Shown here one piece after another: positions 33,516 to 42,112 of a stretch of DNA of 64,000 bases (the stretch's first letter is position 1; every line of letters starts with the position of its first letter). The stretch covers positions 434,001 through 498,000 of the forward strand of contig SOPS01000004.1 of assembly GCA_005239175.1 (NCBI GenBank), read 5' to 3'. The notes beneath the pieces were generated by a model, which saw nothing but the letters and a program-made list of their open reading frames with translations, searched no databases and was not told the DNA's origin. A program made the translations under genes and the position numbers. The stretch comes from a halophilic archaeon SHRA6. Its GTDB lineage: Archaea; Halobacteriota; Halobacteria; Halobacteriales; Haloferacaceae.

Positions 33516-34889
33516 ATGACGCGCGATGAGTATCTTCGGTCTCAGGATGACGCCGAGCAGTCTGGACCGCGAGTCCGATCAGACAGACGAGCATTTCTCG
33601 CCGCAGCGGGCGCGATCGGAACCACTGCCCTGGCCGGCTGTGCGGCGGTCCCGCCGGGGACGCCGACCTATGACAAGACCCAAAGCGAATTCAACCCCGA
33701 TATCCCCCCGTACGATCGGACCTACCCCGACGATCCAGCGATCACCATGTTCCGTCGTGGGCTCCGACGACTCGGCTACTACCCTGAGGCAACGGTCCCC
33801 GACGCAGTCGAGGTCAACTGGCAACTCCCCGTGAACTACATCGGCCACACCGCCGCCAAATCGAGTCCGATCGTGACGCCGGACGGCGAGACCGTGATCA
33901 TCGCTGCGGACACCGGACGAGTCCACGCAGTCTCAACAACCGGGGAGCACCGCTGGGTCACACAGACCGGCGCAACGAACCTTGGAATTCACGGGACGCC
34001 GACGATCGTCGATGGGGTCGCCTACATCGGCGGCTACGACGGCCACCTCTACGCGATCAACGTCCACACCGGCGAGTACGTGTGGCACACCCACCGCCGA
34101 GAGCTTGATTGGGCGATCGCGATCGGCTCCAGTCCGGCGTACCTCGACGGCGTACTCTATCTCATGGCCGAGTACAACCATCCGCCGTCGGGGGCGATGT
34201 GGGCGATCGACGCCGAGACGGGGACACCGCTCGAAAGCGACCACCGGCCGGTCGGGATGCCCCATCCGTCGATGGCGATCGACCCAGAAACCGAGCGCAT
34301 GGTTTCGGGATCGAACGACGGCGTCTGTTATTGCTGGGAGTTTCCTTCTCTCGAACCTGCCTGGGAGTTCCAGACAGACGGAGAGATCAAGGGGACACCG
34401 CCAGTGTACGAGGGCAAGACGTTCGTTGGATCGTGGGATGGGACGTTCTACTGTTTGGATCTCGAAGACGGCGAGGAACTGTGGACGTTTGAGACCGGCC
34501 AGATCATCATGTCGAACCCTGGCGTCGACCCAGATGCCGGCATGGTGTACGTCGGCAGCGACGATCGACAGATCCACGCGCTCGATACTGAGACCGGCGA
34601 ACAGCTGTGGTCCCAGGACGTTGGTGGCAGCGTGATCGGGTCGGTGACGGTCACACCCGACACGGTGCTTGTCGGCTCTTACGATACCCACATGTACGCG
34701 ATCGACTCGGAGAGCGGCGACGTCCGCTGGCGGGTTGGAGGCAATGGACACGCAACGAGTGAGGTCGCGATCCACGACGGCAAACTCTACTACGCTGAGC
34801 GCGGCGATATTTCTGGGTACTGGGACGACGATGCCGAGGAGACGGTCAACGCACCGGGACACGCGTACTGTCTCGTCGCTGACGAGTAG
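33516..34889 (+). CDS. Tat-exported lipoprotein with PQQ-like beta-propeller
   Basis: A 457-residue secreted protein. The N-terminus has a twin-arginine signal (SDRRAFLAAAG, Arg24-Arg25) followed by a lipobox LAGC with Cys42 as the probable lipid anchor. The mature part is a seven- or eight-bladed propeller built from repeats of the form YVGSDDRQIHALDTETGEQL, typical of BamB/PQQ_2 domains that bind other proteins or, more rarely, quinone. The dehydrogenase active-site loop of PQQ enzymes is not evident, so a scaffold or assembly role at the outer membrane face is more likely than catalysis. It precedes trmB by 110 bp in the same direction. Confidence 0.9.
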   Translation: MTRDEYLRSQDDAEQSGPRVRSDRRAFLAAAGAIGTTALAGCAAVPPGTPTYDKTQSEFNPDIPPYDRTYPDDPAITMFRRGLRRLGYYPEATVPDAVEVNWQLPVNYIGHTAAKSSPIVTPDGETVIIAADTGRVHAVSTTGEHRWVTQTGATNLGIHGTPTIVDGVAYIGGYDGHLYAINVHTGEYVWHTHRRELDWAIAIGSSPAYLDGVLYLMAEYNHPPSGAMWAIDAETGTPLESDHRPVGMPHPSMAIDPETERMVSGSNDGVCYCWEFPSLEPAWEFQTDGEIKGTPPVYEGKTFVGSWDGTFYCLDLEDGEELWTFETGQIIMSNPGVDPDAGMVYVGSDDRQIHALDTETGEQLWSQDVGGSVIGSVTVTPDTVLVGSYDTHMYAIDSESGDVRWRVGGNGHATSEVAIHDGKLYYAERGDISGYWDDDAEETVNAPGHAYCLVADE

Positions 34890-34966
34890 TCGATGTGTAC
34901 TGTTCGTCGGCGATGACTGATTGGATCGACCGCGAGGCGCTCTGGGCCCGTCGATCAGAGTCCGGT

Positions 34967-34976
34967 AATTAATTAT
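34967..34976 (+). promoter_or_regulatory. TATA box of trmB
   Basis: AATTAATTAT is centred 28 bp before the ATG at 34999, which decides for that start over the in-frame ATG at 34975. Confidence 0.6.
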
Positions 34977-34998
34977 GATACCCCTCGAAGGTCCGGGT

Positions 34999-36099
34999 AT
35001 GGATACGGCTACGCTTCGGGACACCCTCGAGGACGCAGGACTCTCGCAGTATCAATCTGAGGCGTACATTACACTCCTGCGGATGGGATCGGCCAGCGCG
35101 ACCGAGATCTCCGACGGCTGTTCGGTCCCCCCCGCGCGGATCTACGACGTGATTCGAGACCTTGAGCGTAAAGGCTACGTCGAAACCTATGAACAAGACA
35201 GCCTCCACGCCCGGGCGGTCGAACCCGGGACTGTCCTCTCAGAGCTCCGATCGCGGGCGGATCTGCTCTCCTCGGCCGCCGAAGAGATCGAGACCCGCTG
35301 GGAGGCACCCGCGGTCGACAGACACAAAATTAGCATCGTGAAACGGTTTCGAACCGTGTTCGACCGTGCCGCAGAGGCGATTGCCAACGCCGAAGACGAG
35401 GTCCAGCTGTCGGTCTCCGAGTCGAATCTCGAGGAACTTCACGAGGTCCTTTCGGATGCAGTCGATCGCGGCGTAATCGTGAAGATTAGCCTCAACGCGG
35501 ACACCCGCGACGAGCCCGCCCCGCCATCGGCCGATCGCTTCGAAGGCGTGGCAACCGAAGTCCGCTACCGGCCGCTACCAACGCCGTTCATTGCGCTTGT
35601 CGATCGAACCAATGCCTGCTTCGCGCCGACGCGCGGGTCGCTCAACGAGTACGGCGTGTTGATCCACGATCGATCGCTCACGTATATTTTTCACTGGTAC
35701 TTCCTCACCTGCCTGTGGGAGGCGTGGGATGAGCTCTACAGCGTTAGATCTGCGGAGCCGCCGATTATTTACACCGACATCAGGCGGTGTCTCAGAGACA
35801 TCGAGCCCCTGTTTGCCGCGGGCGAGAAAGTACTGCTCACCGTCGAGGGGTACGACACCACGACGGGCGATCGAGTCACCCGGAAGGGACAAGTCACCGA
35901 CCTGGCGTACGCGGGCGCATCAAATCACGGCGATCCCGTTCCGTTGGCGCAGTTGGCCGGACAGGTGACGATCTACATTTCGGATGAAGACGGCAAAACG
36001 ACGAGCGTTGGGGGCTGGGGAGCTGTGCTCGAGGACATCGAGGCAACCCGGCTGACCGTCACTGAGGTGGTCGCCGCTGAGGATCGCAAAGACACGTAG
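34999..36099 (+). CDS. trmB: TrmB-family sugar-responsive transcriptional regulator
   Basis: A 366-residue regulator. The N-terminal winged helix (LSQYQSEAYITLLRMGSASA, SVPPARIYDVIRDLERKGYV) is followed by a coiled coil and a PLD-like sugar-sensing domain (KFRT...AIANAEDEVQLSVSESNLEEL) and a C-terminal beta-rich cap. TrmB of Halobacterium controls gluconeogenesis and cofactor genes and responds to glucose; this protein has the same domain order and length. Whether it is the global TrmB or one of its several haloarchaeal paralogues cannot be settled here. Confidence 0.85.
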   Translation: MDTATLRDTLEDAGLSQYQSEAYITLLRMGSASATEISDGCSVPPARIYDVIRDLERKGYVETYEQDSLHARAVEPGTVLSELRSRADLLSSAAEEIETRWEAPAVDRHKISIVKRFRTVFDRAAEAIANAEDEVQLSVSESNLEELHEVLSDAVDRGVIVKISLNADTRDEPAPPSADRFEGVATEVRYRPLPTPFIALVDRTNACFAPTRGSLNEYGVLIHDRSLTYIFHWYFLTCLWEAWDELYSVRSAEPPIIYTDIRRCLRDIEPLFAAGEKVLLTVEGYDTTTGDRVTRKGQVTDLAYAGASNHGDPVPLAQLAGQVTIYISDEDGKTTSVGGWGAVLEDIEATRLTVTEVVAAEDRKDT

Positions 36100-36224
36100 A
36101 CGCGATCGACCACAGTCACTCGAACGAGATAGCACAATGACAAAGCCTTTGTCGGATCGAAGAGGTATTTTATTATACGCTGGCCCGCCATAATGACACA
36201 TAACGTGAGAGGTAGACCGGGAAC

Positions 36225-36836
36225 ATGAGTGAAGATCCTCCAGTCGTGTTGATCGTCGAAGACGAGCCAGATCTCGCGGATCTATACGCCGCCTGGCTCA
36301 GCGGCGACTACGATGTCCGAACCGCGTACGGCGGTCGTGAAGCACTTGATCAGCTCGATGACGATCTCGACGTGGTACTGCTCGACCGACGAATGCCCGG
36401 TCTTTCGGGGGACGAGGTGCTCGTTGCCCTCCGCGATCGCGGGATCAACTGCAAGGTTGCGATGGTCACTGCCGTCGAGCCAGACTTCGACATCATCGCG
36501 ATGGGTTTCGACGATTACCTGGTCAAGCCGGTCACGAGAGAAGGGCTCAAAGAGACCGTCACAGAGCTTCTCACACGGAATGAATACGACAAAGGAGTGC
36601 AGGAGCTGTTTAGCCTCTCTTCGAAAAAGGCGCTCTTGGAGGCAGAGAAGGGAACGACGACGCTCGAAACAAACGAAGAGTATCAAGAGCTCACCCGTCG
36701 GATCGCCGAACTTCGCGAGGAACTCGACCAGTCGATCGGATCGTTTTCCGAACACGACGACTTTGTTAACATGTTCCGCGAGTTCGACTCGCCGGATGAG
36801 GAAGACGAGTCGATCGAGTATCCGGAAGACAAATAA
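36225..36836 (+). CDS. Response regulator with HalX domain
   Basis: A 203-residue two-component receiver. The acidic pocket is VEDEP near residue 11, phosphoacceptor Asp54 lies in VVLLDRRMPGLSGDE, and Lys101 in DDYLVKPVT. After the receiver comes the haloarchaeal HalX domain (TRNEYDKGVQELFSLSSKKA) with a coiled coil (EYQELTRRIAELREELDQ) and acidic tail. HalX regulators lack a known DNA-binding domain and their partner kinase is not in this window. The gene end is followed by four copies of a 32-bp repeat. Confidence 0.93.
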   Translation: MSEDPPVVLIVEDEPDLADLYAAWLSGDYDVRTAYGGREALDQLDDDLDVVLLDRRMPGLSGDEVLVALRDRGINCKVAMVTAVEPDFDIIAMGFDDYLVKPVTREGLKETVTELLTRNEYDKGVQELFSLSSKKALLEAEKGTTTLETNEEYQELTRRIAELREELDQSIGSFSEHDDFVNMFREFDSPDEEDESIEYPEDK

Positions 36837-36840
36837 TCTG

Positions 36841-36966
36841 CTCTTGGCGGGGTTGTACTCGAACCGCCACTCTCCTTGGCGGGGTTATACTCGAATCGCC
36901 ACTCTCCTTGGCGGGGTTATACTCGAATCGCCACTCTCCTTGGCGGGGTTATACTCGAATCGCCAC
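36841..36966. repeat. Four 32-bp tandem repeats after the response regulator
   Basis: Copies starting near 36843, 36875, 36907 and 36939 have period 32, the first with two changes. Each contains TTGGCGGGGTTATACTCGAA followed by TCGCCACTCTC; GGCG and CGCC can pair as a small stem. The array fills the gap between two convergent genes. Confidence 0.9.
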
Positions 36967-37082
36967 ACACAACCCGCGTTTCAGTTTGTATCTCTCTTCG
37001 GAGTCACTATCAAAATTTTCAGCGACGGCATTGTCCGACGACGCTGTTGACTCACTGAACATCGAGTGAACCGCACGGGCCG

Positions 37083-38060
37083 CTACAGCGATATCGTCTG
37101 CCCGACATCCGCGTCGCGCGCAGCCTCAAAAACGATCGCCGCCGCTGCCGCGTCCAACGCAGCCGTCCCGACAGATTTCACCACGACAATACCCTCGGAT
37201 CGGCCTCTACTCGCCGATCGATCTCGCTTCTCACTCGTGAGCGCGCTGCCGAGCGGTTCGAGCGCATCCGCGTACTCGGGGGGAATATCCCCGGTCTCAG
37301 CCGCTTCGTCTGGCACATCGGCATACAGCGCCGACGCACGTTCTACTGTCCGATTGTCGAGTTCGCGCATCTCCGGGGTGAACGCACCGATCGCAACGAC
37401 AAGCGCATCCCCAGCCAAATCGTCTCCGTCGAACGTCGGTTCCGTGCTCGTCGTCGCTGTCACGACAACGTCAGCACCAGCAACCGCCGCAGTCGGTGAG
37501 TCGACCGCAACCGCGTCGATGGATTCATCACGGAGGTCTGCCGCACACCGATCGCGGGACGCACTCGGCGAGTAGATCCGGACGCGTTCGACCGAACAGG
37601 CCGCGGCGATCGCTCTGGTCTGCCATCGAGCCTGTGTGCCAGCACCGAGTACGCCCACTGTGAGTTCGCCCTCGGTGAAGGCGTCCGCAGCAACCCCGCC
37701 GATACACCCGGTTCGGGCGTTCGTGATCTGCTGACCGTCCATGTAGGCCATGGGCTGGCCCGTCTCGGCGTCCGTGACAGCGATCGTTGCGTGGACGGTC
37801 GGGAGCCCGCGATCGGGATTGTCCTCGTGGACTGTAGCGAGTTTCGTCACGGCGTAGGGCGACCCCTTGATGTAGGCTGGCATGACGAGCCCGGTTCCGA
37901 TCGGGTCGTCGCCGTGTAGTCCCGCACCGATCGGATAGTGGGGCCGATCGGGCCGGACGACCCGGCCGCGAAACTGGTCGATCAATGCGTCACGGGTCGA
38001 CTCGAGCAACGCGTCAAGATCGAGCACCGCCGAGACGTCCTCATCCGAAAGTACACGCAT
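37083..38060 (-). CDS. Ornithine cyclodeaminase/mu-crystallin family protein
   Basis: A 325-residue NAD(P)-binding protein of the ornithine cyclodeaminase / archaeal alanine dehydrogenase (Ala-DH) family. The active-site lysine region is VTKLATVHEDNPDRGLP, the nucleotide-binding turn is VGVLGAGTQARWQTRAIAA, and GAFTPEMRELDNRTVERA with the acidic DVPDEAAETGDIPPE completes the pattern. The ATG at 38060 (MRVLSDEDVSAV) gives the family length; the ORF stays open upstream only because a 24-bp in-frame repeat lies there. It could deaminate ornithine or alanine or reduce an imino acid such as pyrroline-2-carboxylate. A DAO-type oxidase is encoded divergently, so amino-acid metabolism is the likely theme. 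Confidence 0.88.
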   Translation of the reverse strand: MRVLSDEDVSAVLDLDALLESTRDALIDQFRGRVVRPDRPHYPIGAGLHGDDPIGTGLVMPAYIKGSPYAVTKLATVHEDNPDRGLPTVHATIAVTDAETGQPMAYMDGQQITNARTGCIGGVAADAFTEGELTVGVLGAGTQARWQTRAIAAACSVERVRIYSPSASRDRCAADLRDESIDAVAVDSPTAAVAGADVVVTATTSTEPTFDGDDLAGDALVVAIGAFTPEMRELDNRTVERASALYADVPDEAAETGDIPPEYADALEPLGSALTSEKRDRSASRGRSEGIVVVKSVGTAALDAAAAAIVFEAARDADVGQTISL

Positions 38061-38086
38061 ACCCGAGTAGTCGTCTCGAGCGATCG

Positions 38087-38182
38087 AATAATCACCGGTC
38101 AACCCCGTCGAATAGTCATCGACCAGCCCAGCTGAATAGTCATCGATCAGCCCAGCCGAATAGTCATCGACCAGCCCAGCCG
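38087..38182. repeat. Four 24-bp tandem repeats upstream of the ornithine cyclodeaminase-like gene
   Basis: AATAGTCATCGACCAGCCCA plus GCCG is repeated with period 24 at 38111, 38135 and 38159, with a degenerate copy at 38087. As 24 is a multiple of three, the minus-strand frame remains open and would encode YSAGLVDD repeats, but these lie before the true start. Confidence 0.9.
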
Positions 38183-38233
38183 AATACCAGCAATCACCGA
38201 TCGCTTTTTGCCTGTGCTGTGTGACCCTCAGCC

Positions 38234-39400
38234 ATGGTCGCACCGGTGGTTGTGATTGGTGGCGGGATCGTAGGGCTGTCGTGCGCACATGCGCTCGCCG
38301 AGCGCGGCCGCGACGTTGTGGTCTGTGAAAAGTCCAGCCTTGGTGCGGGCAGCACCGCCCGCGCAGCCGGTGGGATACGAACCCAATTTTCCACGCGTGT
38401 CAACGTCGAACTATCACTGGCGAGCCTGCCAACGTGGGAAGCGTTCGAAGCGCAGTTCGGCGTCGATATCGGCTTCAGACAGGTCGGGTATCTCTTTCTC
38501 GCACGCGAGGCGACGACCGCCGATCGCTTTGAGGAGACAGTCGCGATGCAGCGCGAGGCGGGTGCGACGGTCGAACTGCTCTCGCCAGCGGATGCAACTG
38601 ACCGCTGCCCCGAACTCCATGCCGATCGGTTCCGCGCGGCAACGTACGCGGGCAGTGACGGCTTCGCGGACCCATACCTCGCACTGCAGGGATACGCCCG
38701 CGCCGCCCGAGCAGCCGGCGTTGACATCCGAACACACACGACTGTGACCGATATCGATCGCACCGACGCAGGAATTGATACGGTTACGATCGACAGCGAT
38801 GAGGGAACCGAACGACTCGAACCGAGCGCGGTCGTCAACGCCGCCGGGCCGTGGGCGAGCGCGATCGCGTCACTGGCAGACATTGAGATTCCTGTCGTTC
38901 CACGGCGTCGACAGGCACTCGTCGCAGCCCCCGAGACACCGATCGACGAGACCGTCCCGCTGACAATTGATTTAGACACCGGGGTGTACTTCCGGCCCGA
39001 GCGGGAGGGCGCAGCGATTGTCGGTGGACAGTTCGACACAGACGATCCCGCAGCGGACCCAGACCGCTACAGCGAGTCGATGGATCTCGACTGGGCGGCG
39101 ACTGCGATCGAACGGGCCGCTGACGTGGCTGGATACTTCGGCCCGGAAACACAGCTCAAACGCGGCTGGGCAGGCCTATATGCGGTGACACCAGATCACC
39201 ATCCGATTATCGAGGAGACCGAACCCGGGTTCGTCAACGCGGTCGGGTTCTCCGGACACGGGTTTCAACACGCACCGGCGACTGGACAGGTCGTCGCAGA
39301 ACTGCTCACCGAGGGCAGGGCCTCCACTGTCGACATCTCGGGGCTTTCGAGCGATCGATTCGATCGCGACGAGCAGCTAATTGAACGACACGTCGCCTGA
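38234..39400 (+). CDS. FAD-dependent oxidoreductase, DAO family
   Basis: A 388-residue flavoenzyme of the D-amino-acid/sarcosine oxidase family. The dinucleotide fold is VVVIGGGIVGLSCAHALAER with the GxGxxG motif at the N-terminus, then the ARAAGGIRTQF FAD loop, VNAAGPWAS near residue 200 and the C-terminal FSGHGFQHAPATGQVVAELL that closes the FAD site. Substrate-pocket residues do not identify whether it acts on a D-amino acid, sarcosine, dimethylglycine or proline. It is divergent from the ornithine cyclodeaminase-like gene. The last codons (ERHVA and TGA) are the first copy of a 27-bp repeat that continues beyond the stop. Confidence 0.88.
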   Translation: MVAPVVVIGGGIVGLSCAHALAERGRDVVVCEKSSLGAGSTARAAGGIRTQFSTRVNVELSLASLPTWEAFEAQFGVDIGFRQVGYLFLAREATTADRFEETVAMQREAGATVELLSPADATDRCPELHADRFRAATYAGSDGFADPYLALQGYARAARAAGVDIRTHTTVTDIDRTDAGIDTVTIDSDEGTERLEPSAVVNAAGPWASAIASLADIEIPVVPRRRQALVAAPETPIDETVPLTIDLDTGVYFRPEREGAAIVGGQFDTDDPAADPDRYSESMDLDWAATAIERAADVAGYFGPETQLKRGWAGLYAVTPDHHPIIEETEPGFVNAVGFSGHGFQHAPATGQVVAELLTEGRASTVDISGLSSDRFDRDEQLIERHVA

Positions 39401-39460
39401 TCGATCGTCGAACGACACGTCGTCTGAGCGATCGTCGAACGGCACGTCGCCTGAGCGATC
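39383..39460. repeat. 27-bp tandem repeat grown from the 3' end of the DAO gene
   Basis: Three copies, 39383-39409, 39410-39436 and a partial 39437-39460, with core GAACGACACGTCGCCTGAGC then GATCGTC. The first copy includes the end and stop codon of the DAO gene, so the array has been produced by duplication of a coding end. Confidence 0.9.
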
Positions 39461-39507
39461 GAGTTCGCTCAACTGGCGGATCGATTGGGATTGTGTGCCT
39501 ATCGACG

Positions 39508-40662
39508 TCACATCCCCTTGCCGAGAAGCTCTCTTGCGATGATGTTCTTTTGAATCTCGGTTGTCCCCTCGTAGATCTGAGTGATCTTCGCGTCCCGATA
39601 GAACCGCCCGACATCGAAGTCGTCAACGTAGCCTGCTCCGCCGTGGATCTGTACCGCCTCGTCAGCCACGTCCGTTGCAACGCGGGAGGCGTACTCTTTC
39701 GCCATCGACGCGAGCGTCGTCACGTCCTCAGATTCGTTGTCCACGCTCCAGGCCGATTTGTACGTCAATCCCCGCGCTGCTTCGGTCCGGGTGTACATGT
39801 CGGCTAGTTTGTGTTGGATCGCCTGGAACTCAGAGATCGATCGCCCGAACTGCTCGCGCTCCTGGGCATACTCGAGAGCTCGCTGAGCGGCGCCTTTCGC
39901 GATCCCGACACCCTGGGCGGCGACCGCGGTTCGGGTCTCATCGAAGAACTGCATGACCTGCAGAAAGCCCATTCCGCGGGTGCCGACGAGGTTCTCCTCG
40001 GGCACGCGAACGTCGTCAAGGACTAGTTCGGCGGTGTCACTCGCACGAATTCCGAGCTTCCCGGTGATCTTTTCAGCCGAAAAGCCGTCGCGATCGCTCT
40101 CGATGATAATCTGTGAGAAGCCGGCGTAGCGATCCTCGACTTCGGGATCAGTCTCACAGACAACGACGAAATAGTCGCCGACAGAGCCGTTTGTAATCCA
40201 CATCTTGTTGCCGTTGATAACCCACTCGTCGCCGTCTTTCTCCGCGCGAGTCGAGACGGAACTCACATCCGAGCCGGCGTGTGGCTCGCTGATCGCTGCG
40301 CCCATGACCGACTCGCCGGTGGTCAACGGCGGCAGGTACCGCTCTTTTTGTTCCTCAGTGCCGAAGGCCATGATCGCCTCCGCACCGAAGCCAGCACTCG
40401 CGATACACAGGCCAATTCCGGGATCGGCCGCGAACAGCTCTTCGGTCAAGAGCGCAGTCTCGAGCGTTGAGTAGCCGACTCCGCCGTAGTCGATCGGAAT
40501 GTGCGGCGCCAATAGCCCCATATCCGCAGCGGCGTCCATCACGTCGTGGGGGTATTTTTCCTCGCGGTCGTACTCGGCGGCGACCGGTTCGATCTCGTTT
40601 TCAGCAAAGCGGGCTACTTCCTCGCGGAGTGCCTGCTGTTCGTCTGATAATGCGAAGTCCAT
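39508..40662 (-). CDS. Acyl-CoA dehydrogenase
   Basis: A 384-residue flavoprotein that introduces the 2,3-trans double bond into acyl-CoA. It has all three family regions: the N-terminal helical domain (FALSDEQQALREEVARF), the middle beta domain with ISEPHAGSDVSSVSTRAEKD and WITNGSVGDYFVV, and the C-terminal four-helix domain with YAQEREQFGRSISEFQAIQH and AVQIHGGAGYVDDFDVGRFY. The catalytic base is Glu365 in IYEGTTEIQ. No electron-transfer flavoprotein gene is nearby. Chain-length preference cannot be read from sequence. Repeats occupy the gap upstream of it. Confidence 0.95.
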   Translation of the reverse strand: MDFALSDEQQALREEVARFAENEIEPVAAEYDREEKYPHDVMDAAADMGLLAPHIPIDYGGVGYSTLETALLTEELFAADPGIGLCIASAGFGAEAIMAFGTEEQKERYLPPLTTGESVMGAAISEPHAGSDVSSVSTRAEKDGDEWVINGNKMWITNGSVGDYFVVVCETDPEVEDRYAGFSQIIIESDRDGFSAEKITGKLGIRASDTAELVLDDVRVPEENLVGTRGMGFLQVMQFFDETRTAVAAQGVGIAKGAAQRALEYAQEREQFGRSISEFQAIQHKLADMYTRTEAARGLTYKSAWSVDNESEDVTTLASMAKEYASRVATDVADEAVQIHGGAGYVDDFDVGRFYRDAKITQIYEGTTEIQKNIIARELLGKGM

Positions 40663-40753
40663 GCTGGGTGGTCACAATCTACACAATTATATATTTGGAA
40701 ATGACGAATGCGGTGAAACGAGTTTCTTTCGACACGGGGTTTTAATTGAAATG

Positions 40754-40914
40754 CCGATCGGCAAGAAGCGTATTTTGACTGGGAAGGCGATCGGCAAGGA
40801 GCCAATCTTGGCTGGAACCAATCGACAAGGAGCGTATCCTGGCTGGCTAGGCGATCAGCAAGAAGCGCATCTTGGCTGGAACCAATCGACAAGGAGCGTA
40901 TCCTGACAGGGTTA
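40754..40914. repeat. About five 32-33 bp tandem repeats upstream of the acyl-CoA dehydrogenase
   Basis: Units beginning near 40754, 40787, 40819, 40851 and 40883 have the form GCGATCGGCAAGAAGCGTAT followed by CTTGGCTGGAAC, with alternating CAATCGACAAGG variants (a two-unit 64-bp pattern). The array ends at the stop codon of the aminotransferase gene, whose final codons contain a related GCGATCGTCCAGG. Confidence 0.85.
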
Positions 40915-42051
40915 GCGATCGTCCAGGAACGTCTCCATCCGATTCATCGCTTCCTTCAGGTCACGCATCCCCGTGGCGTATGAGACCCGAAGATGGCCCC
41001 GTCCTCCCTCCCCAAATACACTTCCAGGAACGACCGCGACGCCCTGAGATTCGAGTAACTCCTCGGCGAAGGCTTCGTCGTCACCGCCCGGTTCGGGAAA
41101 GGCATAAAACGCCCCACGCGCCTCGAAGCAGTCGAGGCCCATCTCTGAAAACCGTGAGAGAACGAATCGCCGTCGGCGGTTGTACGCCGATCGCATCTCC
41201 TCGACCGCATCACCACAGCTTCGCAGCGCCTCGATCGCCGCGAACTGCGCCGTTGTGGGTGCTGAAAGCATGGTGTACTGGTGGACGCGGTTCATGGCGT
41301 CGATGCCCTCTGGTGGTCCCATGGCATAGCCGAGCCGCAACCCGGTCATTGCGAACGCCTTCGAGAAGCCGTTGATGACGATCGTCCGCTCGCGCATGCC
41401 AGGCAACGTCGCAATTGACACGTGCTCACGGCCGTATGTCAGCGCCGCGTATATCTCGTCGGCAATCACGGTGATGTCGTTATCGACACAAAAGTCAGCA
41501 ACCGCTGACAACTCTCGTTCGGTCATCACTGCTCCGGTCGGGTTATTCGGATAACAGAGAATCAGCACCTCCGCATCGCCGGCTCCCGACTTCTGCAACG
41601 AGTCGACAGTCAACTTGAAGTCGTCCGCTGCGTAGGTTGGTACCCCCAGCGGCTCGCCACCGGCAAACCGAACCCCGGGGACGTATGAGATGTAACTTGG
41701 CTCGTGGACTGCGACCGTGTCTCCGGGATCGACGAACGCCCGCAGCGCAAGATCGACGGCTTCGCTCGCCCCAGTCGTCACGAGAATCTCTTCGTCAGGA
41801 CTGTACTCCAGGCCCCACCTGGCGACATCTGCGGCGATGTACTCACGGAGTTCGCGCTTCCCCCGGTTCGAAGTGTACGAGGTGCGTCCCCGCTCGAGGG
41901 AATCGATCGCCGCTGTTCGTGCGGCCCAGGGTGCCGAAAAGTCTGGTTCACCGACTCCGAGTGAGATCACGTCGTCGCGCTCTTCGGCAAGCTCGAAGAA
42001 CTTCCGGATGCCCGATTCAGGGACACTGCGGACTCGCTCAGCGATCCGCAT
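40912..42051 (-). CDS. Class I/II pyridoxal-phosphate aminotransferase (aspartate-type)
   Basis: A 379-residue fold-type I transaminase. Conserved features are SLGVGEPDF near residue 31, YTSNRGKRELREYIA, the cofactor-phosphate segment TGASEAVDLALRAF, YPNNPTGAVMTERELSAVAD with the Asn contacting PLP, IADEIYAALTYG and the Schiff-base lysine in INGFSKAFAMTGLRLGYAMG. Such archaeal enzymes transfer amino groups among aspartate, alanine or aromatic acids and 2-oxoglutarate. The ATG at 42051 is chosen over the adjacent GTG at 42054. It follows an Lrp gene by 61 bp, so the two probably form a regulator-enzyme operon. Confidence 0.93.
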   Translation of the reverse strand: MRIAERVRSVPESGIRKFFELAEERDDVISLGVGEPDFSAPWAARTAAIDSLERGRTSYTSNRGKRELREYIAADVARWGLEYSPDEEILVTTGASEAVDLALRAFVDPGDTVAVHEPSYISYVPGVRFAGGEPLGVPTYAADDFKLTVDSLQKSGAGDAEVLILCYPNNPTGAVMTERELSAVADFCVDNDITVIADEIYAALTYGREHVSIATLPGMRERTIVINGFSKAFAMTGLRLGYAMGPPEGIDAMNRVHQYTMLSAPTTAQFAAIEALRSCGDAVEEMRSAYNRRRRFVLSRFSEMGLDCFEARGAFYAFPEPGGDDEAFAEELLESQGVAVVPGSVFGEGGRGHLRVSYATGMRDLKEAMNRMETFLDDR

Positions 42052-42112
42052 CACGTCTCACCTGCCGGTCGGTCCGTCAGTTTCAGGTCAAACAGTGAAC
42101 GGTTCTCGCCGT

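Noticed and set aside
36313-37050. Plus-strand ORF (245 codons) across the response regulator and the 32-bp repeats
   Set aside because: Out-of-frame shadow; kept open by the repeat period. The response regulator in the other frame is complete with Asp54.
38061-38288. N-terminal extension of the ornithine cyclodeaminase-like protein
   Set aside because: The extra 76 residues are translated repeats and non-conserved sequence; the family N-terminus starts at MRVLSDED (38060).
38194-39039. Minus-strand ORF (281 codons) opposite the DAO oxidoreductase
   Set aside because: Ser/Thr/Arg-rich shadow frame with no family pattern.
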